Source of the DNA: Gordionus sp. m RMFG-2023
Taxonomy: Eukaryota > Nematomorpha > Gordioida > Chordodea > Parachordodidae
Direction: 5' to 3'
Assembly (NCBI RefSeq): GCF_954871325.1
Contig: NC_088776.1
Location: 58,304,954-58,368,953 of the forward strand
Length of the DNA stretch: 64,000 nucleotides
A program made the translations under genes and the position numbers. Below the pieces are notes generated by a model. It worked only from the letters and a program-made list of their open reading frames with translations. It was not told the origin of the DNA and did not search any database. The stretch's first letter is position 1. The number at the start of each line of letters is the position of its first letter. Positions 12,935 to 24,800 of the stretch are shown in pieces.

Positions 12935-13190
12935 AATTAGTAAAAGTTAATAACATTTTAAAATAACCACTAAAATTTAAATTTTTTAGAAAAAAACATA
13001 TTTTTATAAAAAAAATAAATAAGTGAATCCCCAAAATTATTATTATAATTGAATATAGCCAAAGGCTTACAATGGTGGACAGTGGCGTAGCTAGGAATTT
13101 TCCTTAGAGGGGGTCCATACATATGAAAGCCTGGGGGCTTCGCCCCCCCCCCAGACCCCCTTTAACGGGCCTTCGGCCGTTTTACCCGAC
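12935..13190. mobile_element. Repeat family E with GTGGCGTAGCTAGG end
   Basis: It contains ATTAGTAAAAGTTAATAAC, TTTTTTAGAAAAAAACAT and the end-like phrase CAGTGGCGTAGCTAGGAATT followed by a G run, a C run and GACCCCC. An inverted, diverged relative is at 35086-35462, where the same phrase reads AAATTTCTAGATACGCCTAT. The superfamily is not assigned. Confidence 0.5.
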
Positions 13191-13209
13191 ACCATATAGG
13201 CCTAAAACG

Positions 13210-13350
13210 AATTATTTGTTATTTGATCTTCGATTCGATTCGTATTTTACGAATACGAATAACACAATTATTCGATTCAAAATTTCGAATCGAATATGAA
13301 TAATGAGGAAAATTATTCGTATTATTCGAAATTATTTATATATAAATATT
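13210..13350. repeat. GAATA/TATTC-rich inverted repeat
   Basis: Alternating ATTCG and CGAAT words over about 140 bases (for example TTCGATTCGATTCGTATT and AATACGAATAACAC) make the segment strongly self-complementary. It is non-coding. Confidence 0.6.
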
Positions 13351-14930
13351 CGTAATTATTCGCAAATATTTTATTGCAAGTAAAATAAAAAGAAGTAATT
13401 AAATTTTCCTAGTGAATATCATTTCGTTTTATTTTATTTCCTATTATCAAATATCAAATCATAATAAGTTATATTTGCTGAAAAAGTTTAATGGAAGAAA
13501 AGGAAAAGCTTCAAAGTAAAATATAATTATTTTATTTTGATTGTTTCTCTTTAATCATTTTTGATGTTATGAACAAATCAAAACATTTTTATAGAGTGTG
13601 CCTCTTTCCCATATTCTCGAGCTAATAATTTTATAAGATGTTGATTTTCTTGATAATATTGCTGATATCATGTTAGCCAAAACAAAAAAGATAGCCCAAA
13701 TTTGCTTACATATCTAAGATCATTGTGAAAAATACATCTATTTTTTATATGATATATATTTTTCTAAACTAGCAATTTTACACATTTATGAATTAGAATG
13801 TTATATTCTAAAATAATAATAATATAGTATATTATATTGGGTTCGGTCTTTAATAAATACAGTATTTTCCATAATCTAATATAAACCTCAACCCTTATCT
13901 TTGCCTTTGTAGCATGGCCATAGGCTAATTACTATGTTCCCGGATTTGGTATTTGTACTTAATCCGAACCGTGTAACTCGGTAAAGGCTAAAAGATACTT
14001 ATTAGCTACTTCGATCTGCTCAGCAGTCGTAAGTGTCCTTTATATTTTACCGAATGTATTGGTTTTACTGTCTAATAATATCAGTATTTCTCCTGATTTT
14101 ATCTAAACACTAACCCTTATCTTTATTGCATTACCTAAGCTAACCTAATGTGGTGCACGAGTATTAATTCTATATGATAATCAATAGAATTAGAAAAATA
14201 TAAAAAAATTCATTTAAAAACTTAAACATTAAGTCTTTAATCTGAACTGCATAGTTTGGTAAAAACTAAAAGTTATCTGATAAATAATAGAATATCTATT
14301 AATATAATATTGTGCCTAGATTAACCCTAAAAGAGCTTTAGCATGAATCACATAGAATAAAATTTAATCATTCTTCCCCCTAGTACGGGATAAATAAATT
14401 TATTTAAAAAAAAATAAACTCATCAATACATTATATAAAAACTTGCCCTTAGTAGTTATATTTATTAATTTATATATTAAAATAATAATACATTTAATAT
14501 ATATGAAAAATAATCAATATAGATTAAAACGACCTTATAAATAATACTAATTACAAGATTAAATAAATACAAATTAGAATGATATATTTTTTTTAAAGAA
14601 GAACTCTCCCTTTATTATAAAAACTTATTTACAAAAATTAAAACATAACGCAAACATTTATATATATATACTATTGAAATGAAAATATATTTTAAAAAAC
14701 AAATAAGGATATATTAAAAATTAAATATAAAAACAATATACGTATATGGGGAAAAAGATAAAAAAGAACTAAGAAAAAAATATATTTAAAAAAAGTACAT
14801 ATCGCCCTAGAGATGAGTAAATGCTTAAAAAATTGGACCGTCAGATTTCTAGAAAAATCTGCTGACGAAAATAAAATCCTTTATTGGGCTCCCCTAAAAT
14901 CTGTTTCATTTTTTTAGCATATATTAAGTT
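13351..14930. other. AT-rich DNA, no gene seen
   Basis: Phrases such as GGTAAAAACTAAAAG and CTAACCTAATG recur in diverged form here and near 63.3-63.5 kb, which suggests an old repeat. I see no exon. Confidence 0.45.
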
Positions 14931-15363
14931 ACTTTTATAAAAATTATTAATATTATGATTATATAATTACATATGATGTTGCATAAGAATAATGTTTTAA
15001 GTTATACCTTTTATTATTACCGATTCTATAAGAATGACATGTAAAATAATTGAATAATAATATATTCTATATTCTACTGTAAAAGAATAATTTTAGATAA
15101 ATGTAGTTAGAATAACAAATTTAAAATGATATATTAAGTAAGTTTCATTAAAATTATTAATATTGCAATTATATAATTACATATATAGTTGTAATTAATA
15201 CGATATAATATTTATTGTTCTTTCCAATGGTTAATTCTTCATTAATATTTATTGCATGAGAATGACATCTCAAATAATTTCCATTTCCATATTTTGCTAC
15301 AATATATTTATTTTCTTTAATGTAAGTTGTTAAAATTTTTGACCATATAAATATTTCTAGCAA
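14931..15363 (-). pseudogene. Diverged tandem pair of minus-strand coding-like segments
   Basis: About 195 bases are repeated in tandem (14931-15125 and 15127-15363), diverged but alignable. On the minus strand the right-hand copy has a 64-codon open frame (15169-15363) containing AKYGNGNYLRCHSHAININ and ending YVII-stop. The left copy, in the matching frame, keeps CHS and also ends in YVII-stop, while its upstream part is closed. Conservation of the same C-terminal residues and stop codon in both copies suggests that both derive from protein-coding sequence. I do not recognise the protein. The downstream neighbour on the opposite strand is the UBE3C start at 15423, so the region between them could be a shared promoter. 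Confidence 0.35.
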
Positions 15364-15422
15364 TATAAAAAAACAGCTGATATAACATTTTTTTTGTGGA
15401 GATTCCAGTATACGGTTTTTAA

Positions 15423-16426
15423 ATGAAAATGAATCTGTTTGAGGGCGAGATTAAAAAGAAGCCTGTGCAATCATTAAGAGGGGCTAGTAAAAATGTAAAT
15501 TCTCTTTTATATCTATATCTATTTATAATATTAGCTTGTCAAAGAAAACTTAATTAATAAGGTTTACGCTGAAAGGAAGCAACGTGAAGTATGTGTTTAA
15601 ATGAAATAAAGATAATTACATGATTAATTATAGTTATTGCGATTGAAAAATATTAGTGCTGTGAAAATTCAAGCTATTTATAGAGGTTATAATTCAAGGA
15701 AAAATCAGGTAATGACATAAGATATATTTATGCTAAATTTCAAAAATAGAAATTACACCACAGGAATACTTATGATGAACTTTTTAAAGATTTAAACAAT
15801 ACACCATTAAATAGTAGTGAGTTGTATAAAAGATTTTACAATTGCGCAATTCACATTATTTTCTTTTTTGATAAATCTTTGGATATTGATAGATTGGTAC
15901 ATTAGATACTTATAAGAAATCTATTATATCACTTATTTTTATATCAGCTCAATTTGGGTAAATCCTATCTGAACATAATTACTGCAAAAGAATTTGATGG
16001 ATCTTTAAACTTTAGAATTATATTTCAGGGTGAAATACATCTGATTGGGAAATTTTATTCCTTATTTTTAAAGTAAATTTAATAATTTATTATTTAAATT
16101 TATCCAATTAGCAAAGGTATATTTTAGATGATTAAGTTATAAAAGTAATTTATTGATGTATGAGTATAAAATAAGTTTAATTAATATTTTTAACTATTGA
16201 TATTTCAGATATATATTTAATTATAGATATTTGAGATTTCCTTTAATAAAAGGTCAACAAAATCAAAAAATTGTCCAATCTATCATAATAAAATTTTTTA
16301 TCTCAGTAGTCAGCACCCTTGGCCACTTTGGCGTGAAAGATCTGATTTCATTCTATAAACCTTTAAATTAAGCTCTTACAGGAAATCCCTCAAATTTTAA
16401 AACAAAAATCTAAATTGAAATTCACA
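15423..16426 (+). CDS. UBE3C: UBE3C orthologue, N-terminal exons with IQ motif
   Basis: Small AT-rich exons joined in phase resemble the N-terminus of animal UBE3C: 15423-15494, 15535-15588, 15634-15708, 15750-15896, 15948-16072 and 16209-16332, then a likely piece at 16382-16426. The first reads MKMNLFEGEIKKKPVQSLRG, against the vertebrate MFSFEGDFKTRPKVSLGGAS. The third holds a full IQ motif (VKIQAIYRGYNSRK), a known calmodulin-type site in this family. The fourth ends FFFDKSLDIDRL, like the human FFYKQNEDSKRL. The first four introns are 40, 45, 41 and 51 bases with GT..AG ends. The start is the first ATG before the conserved FEG. Two oddities: codons end in A/T, unlike the rest of the gene, and the 16382 piece (EIPQILKQKSKLKFT) runs into TAG without a visible donor, so the link to the exons at 18861 onward is unresolved. 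Confidence 0.8.
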
Positions 16427-16535
16427 TAGGAAGATTCATTTATCATTTTAATACATTTCATTCTTAATTTTTTAAATATTTATTTTCTATTTTTAGTTCT
16501 TATTTATTATTTTAAAATATTTTATAGTTTTTAGT

Positions 16536-17792
16536 GAAAATTTATATATATTTAACCAATTTTCTATATATTTAATTGTAAGTGCAATAGATATTGGGAG
16601 ATATCAAATACCATTCAGAATTTTTGAAGTAACCAATTCTATGAAGAAAGGCTTTGAATTTCATGATAAGATAATTTTATACAAGTATATGGTCACAAAA
16701 AGTTAGCATTTATTTTATCTATATTTAAACATTCATACACATCATTTTCTCAATATGCAAAAAAAATATTTGGTTTAAACAAAAGGAATTTATTCACAAT
16801 TTAAATTTAAAAAATTTTAATAATATATTCATCTGATATCTCTTCCAAAATAATTCAAATTAGCCTTTTCAAATTATAGACTATTTTTCCATCCTGTTGA
16901 ATTTCTTGGTCAATAGATGCCCACCCACTATTCATTCACCCAGTGATGCCATTTTACTTCCTCTGGAAATTGAATCTACATTGTATCTAATGTTTTATCC
17001 AATATATCTCATGGATGATAATGTGCAGGACAAAATTATTTTGAATTCATCTCCCCCACATCAAAAGTAATGAACCAAATTTATATATTTTTTAAAACTA
17101 TAAATTGTTTAAATATTCTTGTTTTTCTCTTTTGCAGAGGTATCTTGATATATAGGGCATACCAAGTGTTTAATCATAATGGAAATCCTCGATTTCATTA
17201 GCTGATAATAAGTGTAAATAATGTACCAACTGCACTATTAAGTAGTTAACACATTGTTTAATATAAAATAATTGCTAATCTTCCTCGCGTAATTGGTCAA
17301 TTAATTACGTTTGGTAATTCTGTGACATGTACACCAGGCCTATGTCCTAAGGGAGCAATTACATTAGCGGGATTTTGTTTGTAAATTAAAAAAAAACAGC
17401 CATAGTTCAGCAAGTAATGACGCAAAATAATTGTGCTTCATTTTTATTTTTGGCAACAAGCCAATTTTCTCTCATCACTAGTCCTGTATGCTATCCATTC
17501 CCCCCCCCCCTTAAAAAAATGCTATAACTTATATAAAGATAAAAAATTTAAGCATTTATTTGGATTTTCCCAATTGGATTGATTTTGATAGTCTGTGCTG
17601 ATCTGTCAGGCTGCATGTTGGTACCAGGTTAGATATCTGGATCCACCAAAAAAGATGGCATCGATTCACTCTGATATATTTTTTTATGGTTATTTATTGG
17701 AATATGCCCTCCCATTAGATGTCCCAAAATTACAAACGTACGGAAAACTATTTGAAACTTTATTTTTCATATTTCGTAACCATCAAGTATAA
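16536..17792 (+). CDS. Unrecognised AT-rich exons between the two UBE3C parts
   Basis: Several open stretches look coding. 16536-16706 contains YQIPFRIFEVTNSMKKGFE. 16888-17066 (SPSDAILLPLEIESTLYL) ends at a GTAATG donor and joins, in phase across a 71-base intron with a TTTTGCAG acceptor, to 17138-17201 (GILIYRAYQVFNHNGNPRFH, then a stop). A later open stretch near 17265-17383 contains FGNSVTCTPGLCPKG. Another at about 17628-17785 contains KKMASIHSDIFFYG and ends at a GTATAA site. I do not recognise any of these, and they do not match the roughly 20-45 UBE3C residues missing here. They may be a separate nested gene or remnants of one. Boundaries and continuity are uncertain. Confidence 0.35.
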
Positions 17793-18860
17793 AAGGGAAT
17801 GGCCTATTTATCTTTATAACCAAGGTAATTGTCATACTCTCCAATATTTGGCAATATTCAAAATCTTACAATAAATATATATAATTTTTTTTTATAAAAT
17901 ATACAATTATTCCTCGTATAGAAAAACTAATAAACTGTTTGCACCATTTTTTTTATCCATCCATCTCTAAAAATTCAATAGGAATCAAAATAATTTTTTT
18001 TAGCAGAATCTAGTTAACAATATATCTTTAGTTTGATTACAATATTTCGGAGACTTCCGGAAATATTGATCTAAAAATTGTGATATTATATTTTTGAAAA
18101 TTAATATAAACTAAATAAATAATATTTGTCACTTTGTCCGTCATCCATTGCATAAAGTAAAATTTGTCTTGCTAGTTTTTGTAATGAAATAAACTCGGAC
18201 ATATTATTATTAAAAGAAATTTAATTCAAATAATATTTTTAATATAAATAAATGTTGAAATAAAATTTTATCAAAATGTATCTACATATAGTTATAGATA
18301 CTTTTTATAAAAGTTTATCTAGATATAGATACAACATTTTTGTATCTATATACATTAACAAACCTGCAAATTTGGAATGATAGTTTTATATAAGTTGAGT
18401 AGGTGTAGATAGATAAAAAATAAATTATATAATACAATTATAACATTAATTTTTTTAAATTCATTCATTTTTGATAATTTTAAAGAGGAAATTCATTATA
18501 TTTTACAGACCAATCACGTGATGAGGAATAAAACTATGCTATGTTAACTTAATTTATTATATATTTTCTTGATCATTATGCGTTTATAGAAATGGAAACG
18601 ATTTTATCTTCGTTTAAAATAAACATAATCTTTGTCACATCACATCTTATAATTCAGCTGGTAGATTTATTTCATTATTCCATAAAAAATATGAAATGAC
18701 AAATTTTCAACAATTTTTCCTTCAAACTAAGAAATCATATTTTCAACGAGCAGACAGAACCTTCAAATACTGAAGAAATTATTTTTTTCAAATTAATTAT
18801 TGATATTTTATCTGTAAACTAAGAGACCGTAATACCGTGTGGCGATACTTTTGCTCGCAG
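17793..18860. other. AT-rich intronic or intergenic DNA, no exon seen
   Basis: Short inverted phrases of TATCTAGATATAGATAC type at about 18257-18365 resemble repeat family F at 45871. A TTTTGCTCGCAG acceptor at 18860 opens the next exon. Confidence 0.5.
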
Positions 18861-21800
18861 GTCTTGAGTTCCCCTTTGTGCTACGTAATGGGAAAAACGT
18901 ACCATTTGATCTTTTCCCATCTTTTGGCGCCTAAAAATGTGTTCCCCATTCGATCATTTTTGATTCATCTTTACTCCGATACCACCTTTGCAATGGCGCG
19001 AAATGCCGAACACGATTATATCATCGATGGGGGTGGAATATACTTCCTAAATAGTTATTGTCGGATAGCCTATCACTGCTTAGTAGGGGGATCCGATTTT
19101 CATCGAAATCTTGTATGCCAAAGAAATTCTACCGATATTAATGGTAGCACGACTGTCAATCACGAATTAACATGTATGCACTTCGCCATTCTTAGCCGAT
19201 TATTGGATAATTCATTGTTTTCCTCCAAGCAAGGCGTATTTTTGCAGGACGAGAAATCCGGGGAGAATGTTGGGACGAACGCGGAAACTAAAACGAAGTA
19301 CATGAATAATGCTTATATCTATCACAATATAGATATCGCGGTGGATAAAGGGCTTTTATCGCCCCTGGTGGAAGAATTCGATGTGTCGGATAAATCGGAT
19401 AACGAAGATGGTGAGTGGGTTTAAATATCTTTTTCCTTCAATTTATTTAATATAGAATTAAATAACTAACGACTTCCCCCTAGCCCCCTTGGGTCAAAGG
19501 GGAAGGTTTTTGGCCGGTTAACTGAGGTGGAGGTATAATTATTTTTATGCTGAGTTTGGTGTGCGGTTCATCCCGACTCATGTACGCCACTTTTATTTGA
19601 ATAAGGTCACCTTTTTTGGCTAATCTATGCAAAAAAAAACTATTTTTTTTAGAAGACATGGAACCCAGTACATCGACCGAAACCAACGCCGAAAATCTAA
19701 TTCTCTTAAAGCCCAATAACGACTTATCCCCCAATAAAAACGACATAAACGTAATCGTAAAGCCTGCCACCCTGTTACAGGACTTGAAATGCTTACTGAA
19801 TAGCGATCTCAACGTCGAAATGACTAACACCTTTTTGTCCTACCTTTGCGAACGCATAACTACCAAAAATTCTTCGCCCCATTCTGATAAATCAGGCATC
19901 GAGGACACGGCGAAATCCACCCAGATTTCAAGCATGGAGAACATCGTGACGGTAGCTTACACGGCCCTGATGCTGATAAATTATCGTTGCCAGGAAGAGG
20001 ACAGTAAAAGCGACAGGAAAGACTCCACTGTAAACATAAAGGAAGGCGCCCTCCTACTCAAACTGGCTTACAATTACTCGTTTCTTGCCGTGCTATGGGG
20101 CTTCGGTATCAAACCTGCCCTTGAAACCAATAGTTTTGGGTTATTTTCTCATACATTCAATTATTGGTTGTAAATTACTTGACTCATTTTCTCAGTACTA
20201 GCATCCATTTTTTTTTAAACTTAAGTCGATATAAGTAGCCCACTCCAGCGAAGGCCTAGGAAAATCGGATTCATCATTTCATCAATAATTATTAAATTAA
20301 AATTTTTCTTTTTTCGAAATCCTTTTCGTAGTCGATCGGGAAAATCGCTATACGAGCTATTTCAGACACCTTACTTGGACAATCACCTAACCTCGCCCTC
20401 CTCTGTATGTTCTGACCCTAAAGGGTTCCTCATAGATTTCACCAGGAACGTCGAAGTGTATTGCCATCTATTGAGTCTGACTCTTAGCACTATACGCGAC
20501 GGGGAACTTAGAAACATTTGCAGGCTTAGACGTAGTGAGAGAGAAGATGGGAATTCTAGGTTGCCAGAGTATTATAGAAGTATATTTTGGACATATAACG
20601 ACGATAATAAGGAAAAAAAATGAGAGGGGTAAAAAGATAGAAAGATTGATAGAAAAATAGAGAGGAAAGAAATATAGATGCTTAAGAAAATAAATGGAGG
20701 GAGGGGGGTGGTCATATCACAAAAATAGATTTAATAATAATCGATAATATATGTGACACCAAAAATATCGAATCTTATTGTCACATCCACATGAACCTGA
20801 CGTTTATAACTAAATATGGGCGATGGTTTTCGGAAGGTTCATAGGTCGCACATGCTGCTATACTTAGTAAGTGTCTGTCATCGAAGTTTTGCTAATTTTT
20901 AAATGATGAGAGTACGAAGGGAAAAATCGGAAAATGAACCCTAATTTTTTTTAGCGACTAAATTTTCTTCTTCTTCCCTTTCTCAGAACAAGTCCTCCTG
21001 AACGTCTTGGACACCATCAAGTTGTTCAAACGTTTTACTTTATACATTCTCGATTACCTGATTCCTCTCAACGTTACCTTATTGGTCAAGAAAAACTGCG
21101 CTACTTTTTATACGTCCCGTTATATCTGGGTGAAAATTTTTAAGGTATATATATATATAATTCTACCATGTTTGGAATAACCTATCTTATGAATTGTAGG
21201 CAACGATTTGTTTGTATAGTTATAAATCACAGAGGGAAGTTTTAAACATATTATGTATGATATTAGTTATAGCTTTAAAATAAGGAAATGAATCAGTATC
21301 AATACGACCTAGTAAGCAGACGATAAAAGATTTAATGTGCGAATTTTTAAAATAAAATTTTTAGAAACGATATTTTGCGTGATGACATATTATTATAATA
21401 TAATACTATATTAACTGACGATCATTCATTTTAATGTGTATAAATGCAAATATGGTTGGTATTCCGGTTTTCCATATGTAAATAATTTATATCAAAATCA
21501 TTATTTGTGAAAGCAAAATGGCGTCATGCATTCAACGATGCTTCATAATACATTTTAGATGCGTTGTTTCATAAAAAAAAAATTACTCGGCAGTTAAATT
21601 TAGGACTAGTGCTACAAAATACACTAGTCGGTAGATAACCTAGTGCTGAAAAATTATTTAAAACTGGTTATACTTATAATATCTAGTAAGGGCCAAGACC
21701 TGCTGTTAGCTAGTTAATTCACCATATATTAGATATGGTCAAAGGCTTGGTGAGATGTAGTTTTTCTCTAATTATAATTAAATTTTTAAATTTTAAAATT

Positions 21801-24800
21801 ATCTTAAAATAAATTTGTTATGTCATTTGTTTGATCTCTTCAAAAACCATATGGAGCAGAGTTGGCTTTACAGTTAAGAAAAAGAGTACACATAAATTTT
21901 TATATATGGACGACGATTTAAATATTTATTTATTATGGGACTATTTACCGACCACGTGTCGTGTAAGTAATAGTCTAAATTTATATATAATAATAATTAA
22001 TTATTATAGGTGTTTTAAAATCTTGTTATGATATGACCAAATTTCACCTAACATATATTTTTAAATTTAATTATTATTCCATTCCCTGTAGGCATTTCTT
22101 AGGAATATACGATCCCTGCTAAGTTGACAAAAATGCGATTTTATTTTTTAAGAGGGGGGGGGGCTTTAAAATGAATGAATTTTAAAATAGATATAAGAAT
22201 CGAATAAATATAGTAGAGATATATATTTTTTAATATTAGATTTGCACATCCCTCCTGAGAAAACTCTATTTACGGAATTCCAGGTTAGAATTTACGGATC
22301 CTAAGATATGGTTGATCGAAAATTACGTCATTTCCGATCAAATTAATCAGGTAAGTTCTTTTGGATAAATTAAATTTATTTGCTGGAAAGGGACGGGATA
22401 GAAGATTATAGAGTCCCGCCTATGTCCAACGCGACTCAAGACGGTTTATAGGCTTTTCGTCTTAGCTCCACTTGGTCCATCAGCTGTCTCCGAATTTTTA
22501 AATGGCTATGACTTTTTAGGGGCAGTAAATTTATCAAAATGGACAGTATTCTTTTATCAAAAAAATAAACAATTTGGGCTGTATTTATATAATTTTAAGC
22601 AGTAAAAAAAAATTAAAGTTGAATTGTAACTAAAATTGTATTTATATTACAATATTTATTTGAAAGATGTTTGGTATCTATTTAAATATCTTTTTATCAT
22701 TAGCTATCAAGTATATACAGTGTTGTGATGATTAATGAAACATATTGACGATTATTAAAAGCCATCCATATAAAAATATTTTGTTTGCAAAAATAATTAA
22801 AATATAGACAAAGCATTATTAAAAATTCTTTTATTCCTCCTTGTGTTATTTTAATTATTTTTGCAAACTGAATATTTTTATATAGATGGGTTTTAATTTA
22901 ATCTTCAACATGTTTCATTAAATCATCACAACACTGTAATATGAAATTTAATATATCGAATATGAAAATGTTTGTGAATTAAATAAAATATCGTATATGT
23001 TATGGAATTGCAGCTTTTTATTGAAAATAATTCATTTTTATATATATAAATAATATTTATTTAAAACATACATATGATTATACAGCAAGAGCTTTTTAAT
23101 ATACCAATATCTCGTTTATTATAAGTTATCAAGAATATTTTATAAAAATTTACATATCTAATATATAAAAATTAGTAAATTAACAAACATAACAAAAATT
23201 AGATCTAGTATGGAATTGCAGTTTATTGTTGCACATTTTGTCGTTTGAGCAAATCTAAAGAATAATTTGAAATCTTTATATCTACATAATAATTAAATCT
23301 CCCAAAATCCTGCCTTCAGCCTCATCATGGCGGGGGAGTGGCTTGGCGGCTAATGGAGGTTTAAAATCCCTGTGGTCTGGATCAAGAATAGGGTCACCGT
23401 CTCCCTCGACGTGATGTAAAAACCACCTAAAGGGGTTGATGTTAGGAAGGACATCCGATTTTTAAAACTTGCTCGAGATACAGAAAATACCCCCATGAGC
23501 CTCCTCATCCGCCTACGACAAAAAGAAATGGAAAACCTGCTGAAACCACGATTCGTAAAAATGACACACGGCCATTAACGACCTGATAATATGTGGAGAA
23601 ACCAGTTTACGGGAGATAGAGTAAGAGTTGCCATATGGAATGTTGGGAGCATGACGGGAAGAGCGGGAGAAGTGGTCGATATATTGCATAGAAGGCATAT
23701 AGATGTGTGTTGCATACAAGAGACCAGATGGAAAGGTAATGGCGCAAGAATTATTGGCAGGGCAAGTGAAAAGTATAAATATTTCTGGAAAGGAGGTAAT
23801 GATGGTAAGACTCGCTTTGGCGTATTGGTTGCAGAGAAATTGGTGGACAAAATAATCTAAGTAAGAAGAATATGATAACCTGGAAAATTATATATTAACT
23901 GCCCAAAAATCTAAAATGTCTACTAAATGTTTTTCCTACTGCCTTTTTAATCAAAATACTGTCCATTTTGATTTATTTTACTGCCCATTTTTTTAATAAA
24001 AAAAACTGCCCGAATAATTTGTTCTCTTTTTGAATTATAAATTAGGAAATTTAAAAAATAAAAAAAAAATTTATATTATAATTTTGGGCTAATATGCTAG
24101 AATTTTCTAAAAGTTTTTTTTTCCCCATGGATTTCTTCAACCAGTCGTTTTCTTTCGTGGATGCCACACGATTGGCCAATATTTTATTGGTATTGTTACA
24201 GCTCGGGTCATTGGTGGACAGCTTCGCGGGACTTTAAAAAATGTGGTGTATAAGATGAGAGATAACGGAAATAGAAAAAAAGGCTCATATAATGAATTAA
24301 AATGTTTTAAATAAAATAGAGTTATTTATTTTAAAAAAATATTTTGTTTTTCTTGCTTATATCTCCTTTACCTCCCCCCCCCCCCCCATACTCCCGCCTT
24401 TTCTTTCATGAAAATCGTATTAATTATTATATTAAAAATCTCCAAAAAAAATGAAAAAGACTAACGTCGAAAATTTTAACAAACTTTTCAACGTCGACGC
24501 CAAAGACCCTCTTACCGTTTACGAAAAGGGTGCCAAAATGGCTTTCAAAAAAGATGATAATTTTTGGTCCCCGACAAAATATCAAAGTATAATTTTTTTT
24601 TTACAATTTACCAAAAACTCACGCAAAAAAAATATTTAAGGGCCGACATTTTGTGTAAAAAAATATTTTCTGGTCGGAACAGATGTTGGTAAAAAGATTT
24701 AAATTTAGGACAATTAAAATAAGTTTAAAAAAAATTATTCAAAATCAAAAATAAGGAAGCAAAAATATGTACGACGAATCAATCGATGAAAAAATAACGA

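Noticed and set aside
21831-22031. 66-codon open frame in a UBE3C intron
   Set aside because: AT-rich and without similarity; the UBE3C exons on either side join in phase without it.
24145-24235. GC-richer reading [18 protein letters not shown] near 24145-24235
   Set aside because: It follows a plausible acceptor and could be an extra UBE3C exon, but the family alignment leaves no room for it and its donors are poor; left unannotated.
24451-24639. Open frame beginning [15 protein letters not shown]
   Set aside because: A different frame of the same DNA gives [12 protein letters not shown] and GPRQNIK, which aligns with UBE3C between the neighbouring exons and ends at a splice donor; the 62-codon frame is a shadow.
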